Origin: a virus
Strand: one strand, 5' to 3'
Length of the DNA: 30,066 bases
IMG/VR virus record: IMGVR_UViG_3300028840_001140
Location: 1 to 30,066 of that record
Numbering within the stretch: the stretch's first letter is position 1; every line of letters begins with the position of its first letter. The notes beneath the pieces are model-generated. The model made no database searches. It had not been told where the DNA came from and saw nothing but the letters and a program-made list of their open reading frames with translations. Both the position numbers and the translations under genes were made by a program. This document shows, in pieces, positions 21,610 to 29,271 of the stretch.

Positions 21610-23421
21610 ATGCACATCCCCATCCTGAGCCGCATCTTCGGGCGTTCCGAGCGCGCCGCCGCTGACGACCCGACCTTCTTCCTCACCCAGCGTACGCTCG
21701 CGGCCCTCGGCGGCGCGGGAACCCTCAACGAGCAGCCCATGAGCCAGCATCCGTGGCTCTACCGGGCTATCCGGGTCATCTCCGACGCGATCCTCGAAGC
21801 GCCCATCACCGTGCAGACCGGAGAGGGGGACACCAAGCGCGTCGTCACCACCGGCCCCTGGCACAACCTCTTCGAGAACCCCAACCCCGAGTACACCACC
21901 CGCGACACCATCGCCCTCACCGTCGTCAACCTGATGCTCGACGGCGAGGTGTTCTGGGTGCTGGACGCCGGGGAGATCACCGGCTCGACCTCCGTCCCGA
22001 AGCAGATCGACGTGCGCCGGGGCCGTGAGTTCAAGCCGCTGGTATCTTCGGGAGGCACCCTCGTCGGGTGGGAGTGGACAAGCGGTCAGGGCAACTCCGT
22101 CAAGTACGCTCTGTCCGAGGTCGTCCACTTCCGCCTCCCGAACCCCTACAACCCCCGCCGGGGCCTCTCGCCGCTCTCTGCGGCCATGCAGGGCATCCGG
22201 ACGGACTACAAGGCCGCGCAGTTGAACGAGGCCATCCTCGACAACGGGGCCACCCCTGACGGCATCCTGACCACGGACAAGGCCATCGCCGACCCGCAGG
22301 TCAAGCAGATCCGCTCCCTCTGGAACGCGCGCCACCGGGGCAGCCAGAACGCGGGCAAGGTCGCCATCCTCCACTCGGGCCTGAACTTCATCAAGACGGG
22401 CCTCGACATGAAGGAGATGCAGTACCTCGAACAGCGCGAGTGGTCCCGCCAGGAAGTCGCCGCCGTCTATGGCGTGCCCCTCTTCCTGCTGACCATCCTC
22501 GGGGACGTACACCGGGAGACCAGCCGCGAGAGCCTGAAGCTCTTCTGGCAGAACACCGTCGTCCCGATCATGAAGATCCTCGAAGACTCCATCAACACCC
22601 GGCTCCTGCTCCCGCGCGGCGGTGGCAAGCAGACCGCAGCCGTAAGCCCTTCCAGCACAGCCGTTTACGTCGAGTGGGATCTGTCCGGCATCGCAGCCCT
22701 CCAGACCGAGGCCAGCGAGCGGATCGGCGTGGCGAAGGAGGAGTGGCGGATGGGCGTGCCCTTCGATGTCATCAACGCGCGCCACAACCTCGGCTACGAG
22801 CCCGTCCCTGGCGGCGACATCGGCTGGGTGGACGGGAAGCTGAAGCGCGCCGACGGCACCGACGCCATCGTGAAGGAGGAGCCCCGCGAGGCCGAGCCCA
22901 TCGAGAACGACCTCGACGTGGAGCCGACCCGCGCGCCCGTCGCTCCCCTCATCGGCGTGAAGCGCATGAGGAACAAGCTGACCGCGTGGCTCCGGGCCGT
23001 CCGGAAGGAAGTCGTGCGCTACGCCGACAGCCACACCCAGGACCAGACCGCCGCGTGGCTCAATGGCCGCTCTTCGGACTGGGCCTCGAAGCTCCTCCAG
23101 AAGACCGAGCCCGTCACCACCGCCGTCGCCACCGAGTACGTCTCCGGCGCACTCGACGAGATCCTGCTGCGGGCGGCTGTACGGGCGCAGAACGAGAAGA
23201 AGCTCAAGCTGGCCCAGAACCTCATCGACGCCCTTCGCGACGCGCTGGGCGGCCCTGAGCGGCCCTCTGACGAGATCCTCGCCGACCTGCGGCTCGTGTT
23301 CAACGCTGCGGGCAGTCGGACGCTGGTGATCGCGCAGGCAGAGGCACGGGCCATCGCCGGGGGCATTCACGCCCTCACCGAGACCTACGGCATCGACCAG
23401 CCCGAGGAGGGCACCCCATGA
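21610..23421 (+). CDS. Portal protein, HK97 family, with MuF-like C-terminal extension (603 aa)
   Basis: Residues about 1-440 follow the HK97-type portal: HPWLYRAIRVISDAILEAPI, NPNPEYTTRDTIALTVVNLM, LDGEVFWVLD, FRLPNPYNPRRGLSPLSAAM, FNEAILDNG-like LNEAILDNGATPDGIL, and VAAVYGVPLFLL near residue 290. Such proteins form the twelve-unit ring through which DNA enters. The family is usually near 400-450 residues. Here about 150 extra residues follow, helical, ending SRTLVIAQAEARAIAGGIHA, like the R...IA.TE motif of MuF minor head proteins. A portal-MuF fusion or remnant is likely. The stop overlaps the protease ATG (ATGA). Confidence 0.9.
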   Translation: MHIPILSRIFGRSERAAADDPTFFLTQRTLAALGGAGTLNEQPMSQHPWLYRAIRVISDAILEAPITVQTGEGDTKRVVTTGPWHNLFENPNPEYTTRDTIALTVVNLMLDGEVFWVLDAGEITGSTSVPKQIDVRRGREFKPLVSSGGTLVGWEWTSGQGNSVKYALSEVVHFRLPNPYNPRRGLSPLSAAMQGIRTDYKAAQLNEAILDNGATPDGILTTDKAIADPQVKQIRSLWNARHRGSQNAGKVAILHSGLNFIKTGLDMKEMQYLEQREWSRQEVAAVYGVPLFLLTILGDVHRETSRESLKLFWQNTVVPIMKILEDSINTRLLLPRGGGKQTAAVSPSSTAVYVEWDLSGIAALQTEASERIGVAKEEWRMGVPFDVINARHNLGYEPVPGGDIGWVDGKLKRADGTDAIVKEEPREAEPIENDLDVEPTRAPVAPLIGVKRMRNKLTAWLRAVRKEVVRYADSHTQDQTAAWLNGRSSDWASKLLQKTEPVTTAVATEYVSGALDEILLRAAVRAQNEKKLKLAQNLIDALRDALGGPERPSDEILADLRLVFNAAGSRTLVIAQAEARAIAGGIHALTETYGIDQPEEGTP

Positions 23422-24338
23422 AGACCGAGAACGCGCCCGACACCGAGGGCATCCTCATCCAGACCAGCGGGGTCCGCGCCGTCGAAGGCAAGGCCCGCAC
23501 CCTGAGCTTCGTCGCCTCGACCGAGCAGGTCGCCCGTGACGGGGACATCGTCCGGGTGAAGGGCTACCGGACCGAGAACTACGAGAAGAACCCCGTCTTC
23601 CTCTTCGCCCACGACCGGCACTCCCTCCCCGTAGGGAAGACCGTGGCGATCCGGAAGATCACGCGCGGCACGAAGCGGCGTCTGGAGATCGACGTGGAGT
23701 TCGCGGGCGACGAGCAGGCCCACCCGCAGGCGGAAGCTGTGTACCGCCTGTACAGGGACGGCTTCCTCAACGCCGTGTCCGTCGGCTTCCGTCGGCTGGA
23801 GCGCGAGGCCATGACCCCGGAGAAGCGCAAGGATCTCGGCCTCTCCGACTGGGGCAACGTCTGGACCCAGGTCGAACTGCTGGAGGTCTCCGGCGTTCCC
23901 GTCCCCTCCGACACCGACGCCCTGAAGCGCGAGGCCCTGGATGACCTCGTGGCCGTGCGCGGCCTGCTGGAGGACGACCTCGACGAGGAGACCACCGCCC
24001 GCTGGGACGAGGCCATCGAGCACGTCCGGGGGCTGGAGGATGACGTAACTCCCGACGAGGACGAGAATTCCGACGATGAGGAGCGGGAAGATCCGCCCTC
24101 CGACGGTTATAACAAGGATGCAGAGGTCAGTGCTCTCCGGGCTGCCATCGAGCGGCTCACCGAGGAACTGGCCGAACTGCGGGGCGAAGTGATCGCCCTG
24201 CGCGACGCCGACAAGGTCATGAACGACATCGACGAGGAGGAGAGGGCAGTGTCCGACCCGGCACCCGACGCCCTTGAGAACGACATCGACGACGACCCCT
24301 ACGACCTCTCCGGCGAGATCAACGACCGTAAGAACTGA
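23418..24338 (+). CDS. Prohead maturation protease, HK97 type (306 aa)
   Basis: Catalytic elements fit the U35/HK97 family: FLFAHDR with His65, and NAVSVGF with Ser121, after LEIDVEFAGDEQAHPQAEAV. Residues about 160-300 form a long acidic C-terminal region with a heptad segment (SALRAAIERLTEELAELRGE), which may act as a scaffold, since no separate scaffold gene is seen. The protease would remove the capsid delta domain during maturation. Codons near 24104-24117 (DGYNKD) include the rare TAT and coincide with the CGGTTATAACA motif. Confidence 0.9.
   Translation: MKTENAPDTEGILIQTSGVRAVEGKARTLSFVASTEQVARDGDIVRVKGYRTENYEKNPVFLFAHDRHSLPVGKTVAIRKITRGTKRRLEIDVEFAGDEQAHPQAEAVYRLYRDGFLNAVSVGFRRLEREAMTPEKRKDLGLSDWGNVWTQVELLEVSGVPVPSDTDALKREALDDLVAVRGLLEDDLDEETTARWDEAIEHVRGLEDDVTPDEDENSDDEEREDPPSDGYNKDAEVSALRAAIERLTEELAELRGEVIALRDADKVMNDIDEEERAVSDPAPDALENDIDDDPYDLSGEINDRKN
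24104..24117 (+). promoter_or_regulatory. Variant CGGTTATAACAAGG inside the protease gene
   Basis: The first eleven bases equal the intergenic motif; the next base is A in place of G and the GG follows. It lies about 260 bases before the capsid start and could give extra capsid transcripts. Coding for Gly-Tyr-Asn-Lys may explain it by chance, though TAT is a rare Tyr codon in this genome. Confidence 0.3.
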
Positions 24339-24374
24339 CACCGACCGCCCCCAAGGGGCAAGGACAATCGAAAC

Positions 24375-25568
24375 ATGAAGCTCTCTGAGCAGCTTCAGGC
24401 GGAACTCAACGAGCAGAAGGCCCGCAACGAGGCCCTCCGCACCGAGTTCGACGCCTTCAAGAACGACGCGGGTGCCGAGAAGGACGCACTCCGGGGCCAG
24501 ATCGAGGCCACCGAGGCGAAGATCGACGCGATGGAGAAGATCGTGGCCGAGAACGCCGAGCGCGAGCGCGACGCCGAGCAGAACCCGGTCTCCATCACCA
24601 AGATCCTCGCGGCCACCGTGGCTCGCTCCAACGGCGAGACCTACGAGGAGCAGTGGAAGGGTGCCGACCACGAGCGCCAGATCGTCGAGCGGGCGCAGGA
24701 AGCCTCCGACGACAGCCTGGGCGGCTACATCGTCCCCGTGGCGTACATGGGGAATGAGTTCATCGAGGCGCTGGAGAACGAGCTTGTCGTGAAGCAGGCA
24801 GGCGCTCGCGTTCTCTCCGGCCTCTTCGGCTCCCCGGTCGAGCTTCCCAAGCAGACGGGCGGCGCGACGGGCTACTGGGTGCCCGAGAACGACGAGATCA
24901 CCGCTTCGACCATGACCTTCGGTCAGGTCAAGCTGGAGCCCCACGCCGCAGCGGCGCTGGTCAAGATTTCGAACCGGCTCCTGAAGAACAGCACCCCCGC
25001 CATCGACGGGCTCGTGTCCGAGGACATCGCCTACCGCCTCGCGGCGATGGTGGACCTCGCGGCGCTGGAGGGCACCGGAGTCAACGGCCAGCCCCTCGGC
25101 ATCAAGAACACCACGGGCATCGGCTCGGTCACCTCGACCGCGACGAAGCGCGAGGATGTCTACAACCTCCGGCTGGAGGTCGCCAAGGACAACGCGCTGA
25201 AGAACGGCTCGCGCGCCGCGTGGGTCACCTCCGAGGTCGAGTGGGACCGCCTGACGCGCCTCACCGTCGCGGGCACCACCAGCGACATGACGCCGCTGGT
25301 CCTCGGCAACATCTCGGCGGGCCACCCGAAGATGCTCCTCGGCTACCCGGTCGTGACCACCAACGCCATCGGGAACGGCACCACGGAGCCGCTGTACTTC
25401 GGCAACTGGCGCGAGCTTCTCATCGGCATGTGGGGGAACATCGAGTTCCTCGTCAGCCAGCACCGCTTCATGGAGTTCAACCAGCACGCGATCCGGGCCG
25501 TGATGGAGGTGGACACCGCCGTCCGTCACGCCGAGAGCTTCGCTCTGGCCGCGCTCCTGGCGAGCTAA
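24375..25568 (+). CDS. Major capsid protein, HK97 fold (397 aa)
   Basis: Residues 1-70 are a charged coiled coil (EQLQAELNEQKARNEALRTE), the delta domain that guides assembly and is then cut off. The mature part begins near residue 100 with DSLGGYIVPVAYMGNEFIEA, followed by LPKQTGGATGYWVPENDEIT, FGQVKLEPHAAAALVKISNR, ALEGTGVNGQPLGIKNTTGI and YFGNWRELLIGMWGNIEFLV, all hallmarks of HK97-type capsids. The total length is typical. The start follows AAGGACAATCGAAAC 36 bases after the protease stop, and a strong hairpin follows the gene, which often allows high expression of this product. Confidence 0.95.
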   Translation: MKLSEQLQAELNEQKARNEALRTEFDAFKNDAGAEKDALRGQIEATEAKIDAMEKIVAENAERERDAEQNPVSITKILAATVARSNGETYEEQWKGADHERQIVERAQEASDDSLGGYIVPVAYMGNEFIEALENELVVKQAGARVLSGLFGSPVELPKQTGGATGYWVPENDEITASTMTFGQVKLEPHAAAALVKISNRLLKNSTPAIDGLVSEDIAYRLAAMVDLAALEGTGVNGQPLGIKNTTGIGSVTSTATKREDVYNLRLEVAKDNALKNGSRAAWVTSEVEWDRLTRLTVAGTTSDMTPLVLGNISAGHPKMLLGYPVVTTNAIGNGTTEPLYFGNWRELLIGMWGNIEFLVSQHRFMEFNQHAIRAVMEVDTAVRHAESFALAALLAS

Positions 25569-25584
25569 TCACCCTGATCCTGAA

Positions 25585-25611
25585 CGGGGGTGGGCGAGTG
25601 TCCCGCCCCCG
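25585..25611 (+). terminator. Hairpin after the capsid gene
   Basis: CGGGGGTGGG (25585-25594) pairs with CCCGCCCCCG (25602-25611) over ten pairs (one G-T) with a seven-base loop, 16 bases after the capsid stop. No T-run follows, so it may be a partial terminator or an RNA-stabilising hairpin. Confidence 0.5.
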
Positions 25612-25686
25612 AGCCTCACTGGCGCACATCCGGCCCTCCGGGGCTCCCCACGGCAGGGGTAAAACGCCGCAAGGAAACACGAAGCC

Positions 25687-26094
25687 ATGAAGTACACCGC
25701 CCATCAGTTCAACAAGGTGCTGCTCGGTCTCAAGAACGGCAGCCGGACCGCCGCCGCGACCGGGACGCCCGTCGATGTGAGGGGCTACTCTGAGGCCCTC
25801 ATCATCGTGACCGCTGGCACCTTCCTCGCCGACGCCTCTGTCGTGATCGGCGTCATCGAGGGTCCGACCCTCACCGCCTGCACCGGGGTCATCTCCGGCG
25901 CGAGCTTCGACGCCATCGTCCCGGCGAACGACAACCAGCAGCACGTCGCGCGCCTCGACCTCCGGAAGCGCGACCGCTACCTGAACATCAAGACCGCCGT
26001 GGCGAACTCCACGGGCCACGTCGCGGGTGTGGTCATCGTCCTGTCCGGCGCGAAGAACCTGCCGACCGGCCAGACCGCCGTCTTCGACATCTGA
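25687..26094 (+). CDS. Putative head decoration or small structural protein (135 aa)
   Basis: The ATG follows CAAGGAAACACGAAGCC. The protein is beta-rich, with repeating strands (GYSEALIIVTAGTF, ASVVIGVIEG, ARLDLRKRDRYLNIKTAVAN, VAGVVIVLSGAK). Small beta-rich proteins encoded directly after the capsid often decorate the head surface. I recognise this type by position and composition only. A second hairpin follows it, so capsid and this gene are each bounded by RNA structures, as expected for highly expressed virion genes. Confidence 0.55.
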   Translation: MKYTAHQFNKVLLGLKNGSRTAAATGTPVDVRGYSEALIIVTAGTFLADASVVIGVIEGPTLTACTGVISGASFDAIVPANDNQQHVARLDLRKRDRYLNIKTAVANSTGHVAGVVIVLSGAKNLPTGQTAVFDI

Positions 26095-26110
26095 TCGACC
26101 GAAGTCAAGC

Positions 26111-26138
26111 AGGGGGCCGGGTTTACGCTCGGTCCCCT
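26111..26138 (+). terminator. Hairpin between decoration-like and connector genes
   Basis: AGGGGGCCG (26111-26119) pairs with CGGTCCCCT (26130-26138) over nine pairs (one G-T), with a ten-base loop. It stands 17 bases after the stop and before the connector ribosome site. No T-run follows. Confidence 0.45.
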
Positions 26139-26155
26139 GAGACACCGGAGGCCAT

Positions 26156-26743
26156 ATGGACCTGACAACCGTCTCTCGCGTACTGGACCTGATCGAGTAT
26201 TCCGGCGACAGCCTTGTCTCGGCGTCCACCTTCATCGGCAAGATCATCACGCTCTACAGCGAGTTGGCCGAGAAGCGGATGAACCGGACGGCTCTCGCGG
26301 CCTCGACGTTCCAGTATTTCGACGTGGAGGCGGGCGAAGCGCAGGTCTTCGGCCTGACGGCCTACCCGGTGAGCGCGATCAGCGCCGTGTGGTCGGACAG
26401 TTCGAGGGAGTACGGGAGCGGCTCGCTCCTCTCCTCGGACACCTACACGCACGACCCGAGGACCGGCATCCTCACCATCGACCGCGCCGGGCTCGCCCTG
26501 GGCACCCGGTCGCTGAAGGTGGAGTACACTGGCGGCATGGCGGCGAACACCACGGCTTTCATCGCGGCTTTCCCGATGATCTCCGAGGCGCTCGACCAGC
26601 AGGTCGCCTATCACTACGGGCGTCGCGAGGAGCTTGGCTCCACGACCCTGACACTGCCCGGCGGCCAGCGGTCGTTCACGGGCACGGCGAACTGGCTCCC
26701 GCTGGTGCGGGATGTCCTCGACGCCGAGAAGAAGTGGCTCTGA
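26156..26743 (+). CDS. Head-tail connector / adaptor protein (195 aa)
   Basis: The ATG follows GGAGG (26146-26151). Features typical of phage head completion adaptors are present: a helical N-terminus with SASTFIGKIITLYSELAEKR, a beta middle (AQVFGLTAYPVSAISAVW, LKVEYTGGMA), and then a long helix (FPMISEALDQQVAYHYGRRE). Such proteins bind under the portal ring and receive the tail. It is coupled to the next gene by TGATG, which supports joint production of neck proteins. Confidence 0.65.
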   Translation: MDLTTVSRVLDLIEYSGDSLVSASTFIGKIITLYSELAEKRMNRTALAASTFQYFDVEAGEAQVFGLTAYPVSAISAVWSDSSREYGSGSLLSSDTYTHDPRTGILTIDRAGLALGTRSLKVEYTGGMAANTTAFIAAFPMISEALDQQVAYHYGRREELGSTTLTLPGGQRSFTGTANWLPLVRDVLDAEKKWL

Positions 26744-27195
26744 TGGATCACGTAGGCGAGACCATCCTCGATGACCTGAAGGACGCGCTGGAGCAGATGC
26801 GCGTCGGGGGTGGCTACAACTACGACTGGGGCGACGTACTGCGGCAGATCCCCAAGGGCTCCCCGGCCTCCTATCCGGTGTGCTACATCCGCCCCGGCGC
26901 GGAGACGCAGGAGCCCCTGGCCTACCCGCTCTACACGCGCCACTGGGAGATCACCATCGTCGGCGTCCACAAGGTACGCGACAACCGCCGGGACGAGCCC
27001 AACACGGCTGTCCAGCGGCTGCGCGCGGACATCGAGGCCGCCGTCATGCAGGACTGCACCCGAGGGGGCGTTGCGGTAGACACGCTCATCGTCTCCACGA
27101 CTCCTCGGCTCGAATTCGATGCCTACGTGGGTGTCGAAGTGAAGATCATCGTCCACTACCGGACGAGGCTGGCCGAGCCGACTGTCTCGGCGTAA
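26743..27195 (+). CDS. Tail completion / neck protein (150 aa)
   Basis: The ATG overlaps the connector stop. The protein has an N-terminal helix (ETILDDLKDALEQM), then SYPVCYIRPGAETQEP, WEITIVGVHKVRDN, a helix (AVQRLRADIEAAVMQDCT) and strands (DAYVGVEVKIIVHYRT). This order of helix, strand, helix and strand with W.I.I matches small tail completion (tail-terminator type) proteins that sit on the end of the tail tube. No sequence family is certain. It lies directly before the major tail protein, the usual place for it. Confidence 0.65.
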   Translation: MDHVGETILDDLKDALEQMRVGGGYNYDWGDVLRQIPKGSPASYPVCYIRPGAETQEPLAYPLYTRHWEITIVGVHKVRDNRRDEPNTAVQRLRADIEAAVMQDCTRGGVAVDTLIVSTTPRLEFDAYVGVEVKIIVHYRTRLAEPTVSA

Positions 27196-27212
27196 AGACG
27201 GAGGATGTAACT

Positions 27213-28394
27213 ATGGCGGGACTTCTCAACCGCAAGGCGCAGATCGCGCTGAAGATCGAGAGCGTGGAGGGCACCGAGGAAGTCCTCGCGGCTGCGGACG
27301 CCGCCATGCTCGTCTACGACCCGACCTACACGCCGGACATCGCGAAGTTCGTGCGGAACCCGGCCCGGTCGAAGCTCACCCCCCTCGGGTCCGTCTCGGG
27401 CCAGAGGAGCGCCGCCATCTCGTGGCGGACCGAACTGAAGGGCTCCGGGGCGCTCACCGCGACCTCGTACCCCTCCTGGGACTCCGCGCTCAGGGCCTGC
27501 GGGTTCACCCGCAACGCCGTCTCTGGCGCGAGCGTCTCCACCATCGTCGGCACCTTCGTTCCCGGCGAGACCATCACGGGCGGCACCTCCGGTGCGACGG
27601 CGCGCGTGGTCAGCGAGTGGTCCGGCGCGGCGGGCGAGATCCGCTTCGTGCCGACCTCCGGCGCGACCGTGTTCGTCGCCTCCGACGGTCTGGTGGGCAG
27701 CGTCTCCGGCGCGACCTGCCACATCTCCGGGCTCACGGCGGACGAGAAGGGCTTCGAGTACCGCCCGACCTCCGCGAACGTGCCCAGCGCCACCGTGGGG
27801 CTCTACATGGACGGCCTGAAGCACCCCATCAGGGGAGCGCGCGGCACCGTCGCCATCGAGGCCACCATCGGCGAGCCCGCCTTCCTGAACTTCACGTTCA
27901 GCGGCGTCTACAGCGCCGTGACCGCTGCGGCCCTCCTCTCGGGCATCAGCTACGAGGACGTGACCCCGAAGGCGTTCCTGTGCGTCGAACTGAACATCAG
28001 CGGGTTCACCCCGGTGTTCGCTTCCTGCACCCTGGACATCGCCAACTCGGTCGAGGGCCGGTCCGACGCGAACGACTGCTCCGGCTTCAAGAGCTTCATC
28101 ATCCCCGAGCGCGCCCCGACGGGCAGCCTCGACCCGGAGATGGAGCTTCCGAGCACGCACGACTTCTACGCGCTGCTCCTCGCCAACACCACGAAGCGGC
28201 TCCACTACAAGCTGGACGACCCGGACGCCACCCCGGCGGCTGGCGAGATCATCTCGGTGTCCGCTCCGAAGTTCGAGTACAACGCGGTCGGCAAGGGTGA
28301 CCGCGCGGGCGTCCAGATCGCCGAGGTCGAGATCAACCTCGTGGCGGCGGACGTGAGCGGCGGCGATGACGAGCTTGTCATCGCGATGCTCTGA
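27213..28394 (+). CDS. Major tail (tube) protein (393 aa)
   Basis: The ATG follows GGAGGATGTAACT. The protein is all-beta and Gly/Ser/Thr rich, starting LLNRKAQIALKIESVEGTEE and ending with a strand-rich stretch (GVQIAEVEINLVAADV), as in long major tail proteins of siphoviruses. Residues about 105-190 look like an insertion domain with repeated SGAT motifs (GGTSGATARVVSEWSGAAGE and later VGSVSGATCHISGL). It comes after the neck proteins and before a terminator and the tail chaperones, the standard place. At 393 residues it is longer than lambda-type tube proteins, in keeping with the insertion. Confidence 0.75.
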   Translation: MAGLLNRKAQIALKIESVEGTEEVLAAADAAMLVYDPTYTPDIAKFVRNPARSKLTPLGSVSGQRSAAISWRTELKGSGALTATSYPSWDSALRACGFTRNAVSGASVSTIVGTFVPGETITGGTSGATARVVSEWSGAAGEIRFVPTSGATVFVASDGLVGSVSGATCHISGLTADEKGFEYRPTSANVPSATVGLYMDGLKHPIRGARGTVAIEATIGEPAFLNFTFSGVYSAVTAAALLSGISYEDVTPKAFLCVELNISGFTPVFASCTLDIANSVEGRSDANDCSGFKSFIIPERAPTGSLDPEMELPSTHDFYALLLANTTKRLHYKLDDPDATPAAGEIISVSAPKFEYNAVGKGDRAGVQIAEVEINLVAADVSGGDDELVIAML

Positions 28395-28401
28395 TCGACA
28401 T

Positions 28402-28457
28402 CTACTGTGAGGTGGGGAAGGGAGTCGGGCTACTGTGAGGTGGGGAAGGGAGTCGGG
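28402..28457 (+). repeat. Perfect 28-bp tandem duplication after the major tail gene
   Basis: Positions 28402-28429 and 28430-28457 are identical. Each copy ends in GGGAGTCGGG, the left arm of the terminator stem, so the left arm is doubled. It is the second short perfect tandem duplication of the window. Confidence 0.95.
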
Positions 28458-28470
28458 TGGTCCGGCTCCC
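28448..28470 (+). terminator. Terminator hairpin after the major tail gene
   Basis: GGGAGTCGG (28448-28456) pairs with CCGGCTCCC (28462-28470), nine pairs with one G-T and a GTGGT loop, followed by the pyrimidine-rich CTCCTTCTCATT. A terminator between the tube and chaperone genes would lower expression of the downstream tail genes. Confidence 0.65.
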
Positions 28471-28510
28471 CTCCTTCTCATTGCCGTAACTGCTTGGAGG
28501 CAGTAGTCTT

Positions 28511-28870
28511 ATGAGCTTCTTCATCAACCCGAACGACGTAGTCAAGGACGCCATCGACGGGATCGACGGCGTCATCTTTCACTTCCGGATCTTCACGTCC
28601 GCCGAGATGACCAGCCTCGCCGTGGAGCAGAACCTCTTCATCGGCAAGGACGGCCTCAGCCAGGACGCCATCGGCCACTACCGCAAGGTCATCCGCATGG
28701 GCCTGCGCGGCTGGGAGGGCGAGGACGCGCCGGAGTTCAAGGTCGCCGAGGACGGCTACATGGACGAGGAGATGCTCGACAGTCTCCCCTTCAGCTACTG
28801 GACGGACCTCTACGCGGCGATCCTCAAGGTCAACATGCCGTCGGAGGAAGACGAGGGAAACTCGCCGTAA
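28511..28870 (+). CDS. Tail assembly chaperone, unshifted form (gpG-like, 119 aa)
   Basis: The ATG follows TTGGAGG (28494-28500). The product is acidic and mostly helical (NDVVKDAIDGIDGVIFHFRI, AEMTSLAVEQNLFI, RKVIRMGLRGWEGED). Its place between major tail protein and tape measure is that of lambda gpG-type chaperones, which coat the tape measure protein during tail tube growth and are absent from the finished virion. Its last codons hold the slippery heptamer that makes the longer form. Sequence identity to known chaperones cannot be claimed; position and frameshift carry the assignment. Confidence 0.85.
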   Translation: MSFFINPNDVVKDAIDGIDGVIFHFRIFTSAEMTSLAVEQNLFIGKDGLSQDAIGHYRKVIRMGLRGWEGEDAPEFKVAEDGYMDEEMLDSLPFSYWTDLYAAILKVNMPSEEDEGNSP

Positions 28871-29271
28871 CCACGGCGGTCGGCTGGGGCCATGTTGCCC
28901 CCCGCTGTGGGAATGCGCCGTGCCCGTCCGACTCTCGGGCTCGCAAGATGTTCGGATGTGACCCGGGCTCGGAAGGGAGTCCGGGTTACTCGCTGTACTG
29001 CCCGAGGTGTGTGCCGTCGGGCAAGCCGAACCCGAAGTGCCCGAGGTGCGAAGGAACTGGCAAGGTGACGATGACCCGCTGTCCGAACCGTTGCATGACG
29101 CAGGACGCGCGCCAGATGTACAGCGCCTTCGGCTGGTACCAGCAGGGCCAGTTGCCCCTGGCCGGTGGGATGCTCGATCAGGCCCACTCCTACGTCAAGG
29201 CGATGGAGATCCTGAGCGTGCTCGACGGGATGCACCAGAAGATCCAGATGGAGAAGACCCAGAATGGCTGA
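28511..29271 (+). CDS. Tail assembly chaperone, -1 frameshift form (gpGT-like, 253 aa)
   Basis: After a -1 slip on G GGA AAC (28855-28861), reading continues from 28861 through CTC GCC GTA to a TGA at 29269-29271 with no stop. The product is 117 residues of the short form plus 136 new residues. The extension has a cysteine-rich part, with CPRC at about 29000 and CPRCEGTGK followed by CPNRC, like the zinc ribbons of DnaJ-type proteins. It ends in a long helix (SYVKAMEILSVLDGMHQKIQ). The internal ATG at 28948 has no ribosome site, which argues against a separate gene. It overlaps the tape measure start by eight bases. Confidence 0.85.
28855..28910 (+). promoter_or_regulatory. Programmed -1 ribosomal frameshift signal (slippery site plus stem-loop)
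   Basis: The heptamer GGGAAAC is in the right phase: zero-frame codons are GGA (28856-28858) and AAC (28859-28861). Nine bases later CCACGGCGG (28871-28879) pairs with CCGCTGTGG (28902-28910), nine pairs with one G-T. Inside, GGGGC (28886-28890) pairs with GCCCC (28897-28901). Slippery site, spacer and stem match known frameshift sites. Confidence 0.85.

Noticed and set aside
28948-29271. Independent gene starting at the ATG at 28948
   Set aside because: No ribosome binding site precedes it, and the frame is open back to the slippery heptamer with the correct phase, so the frameshift extension explains it better.
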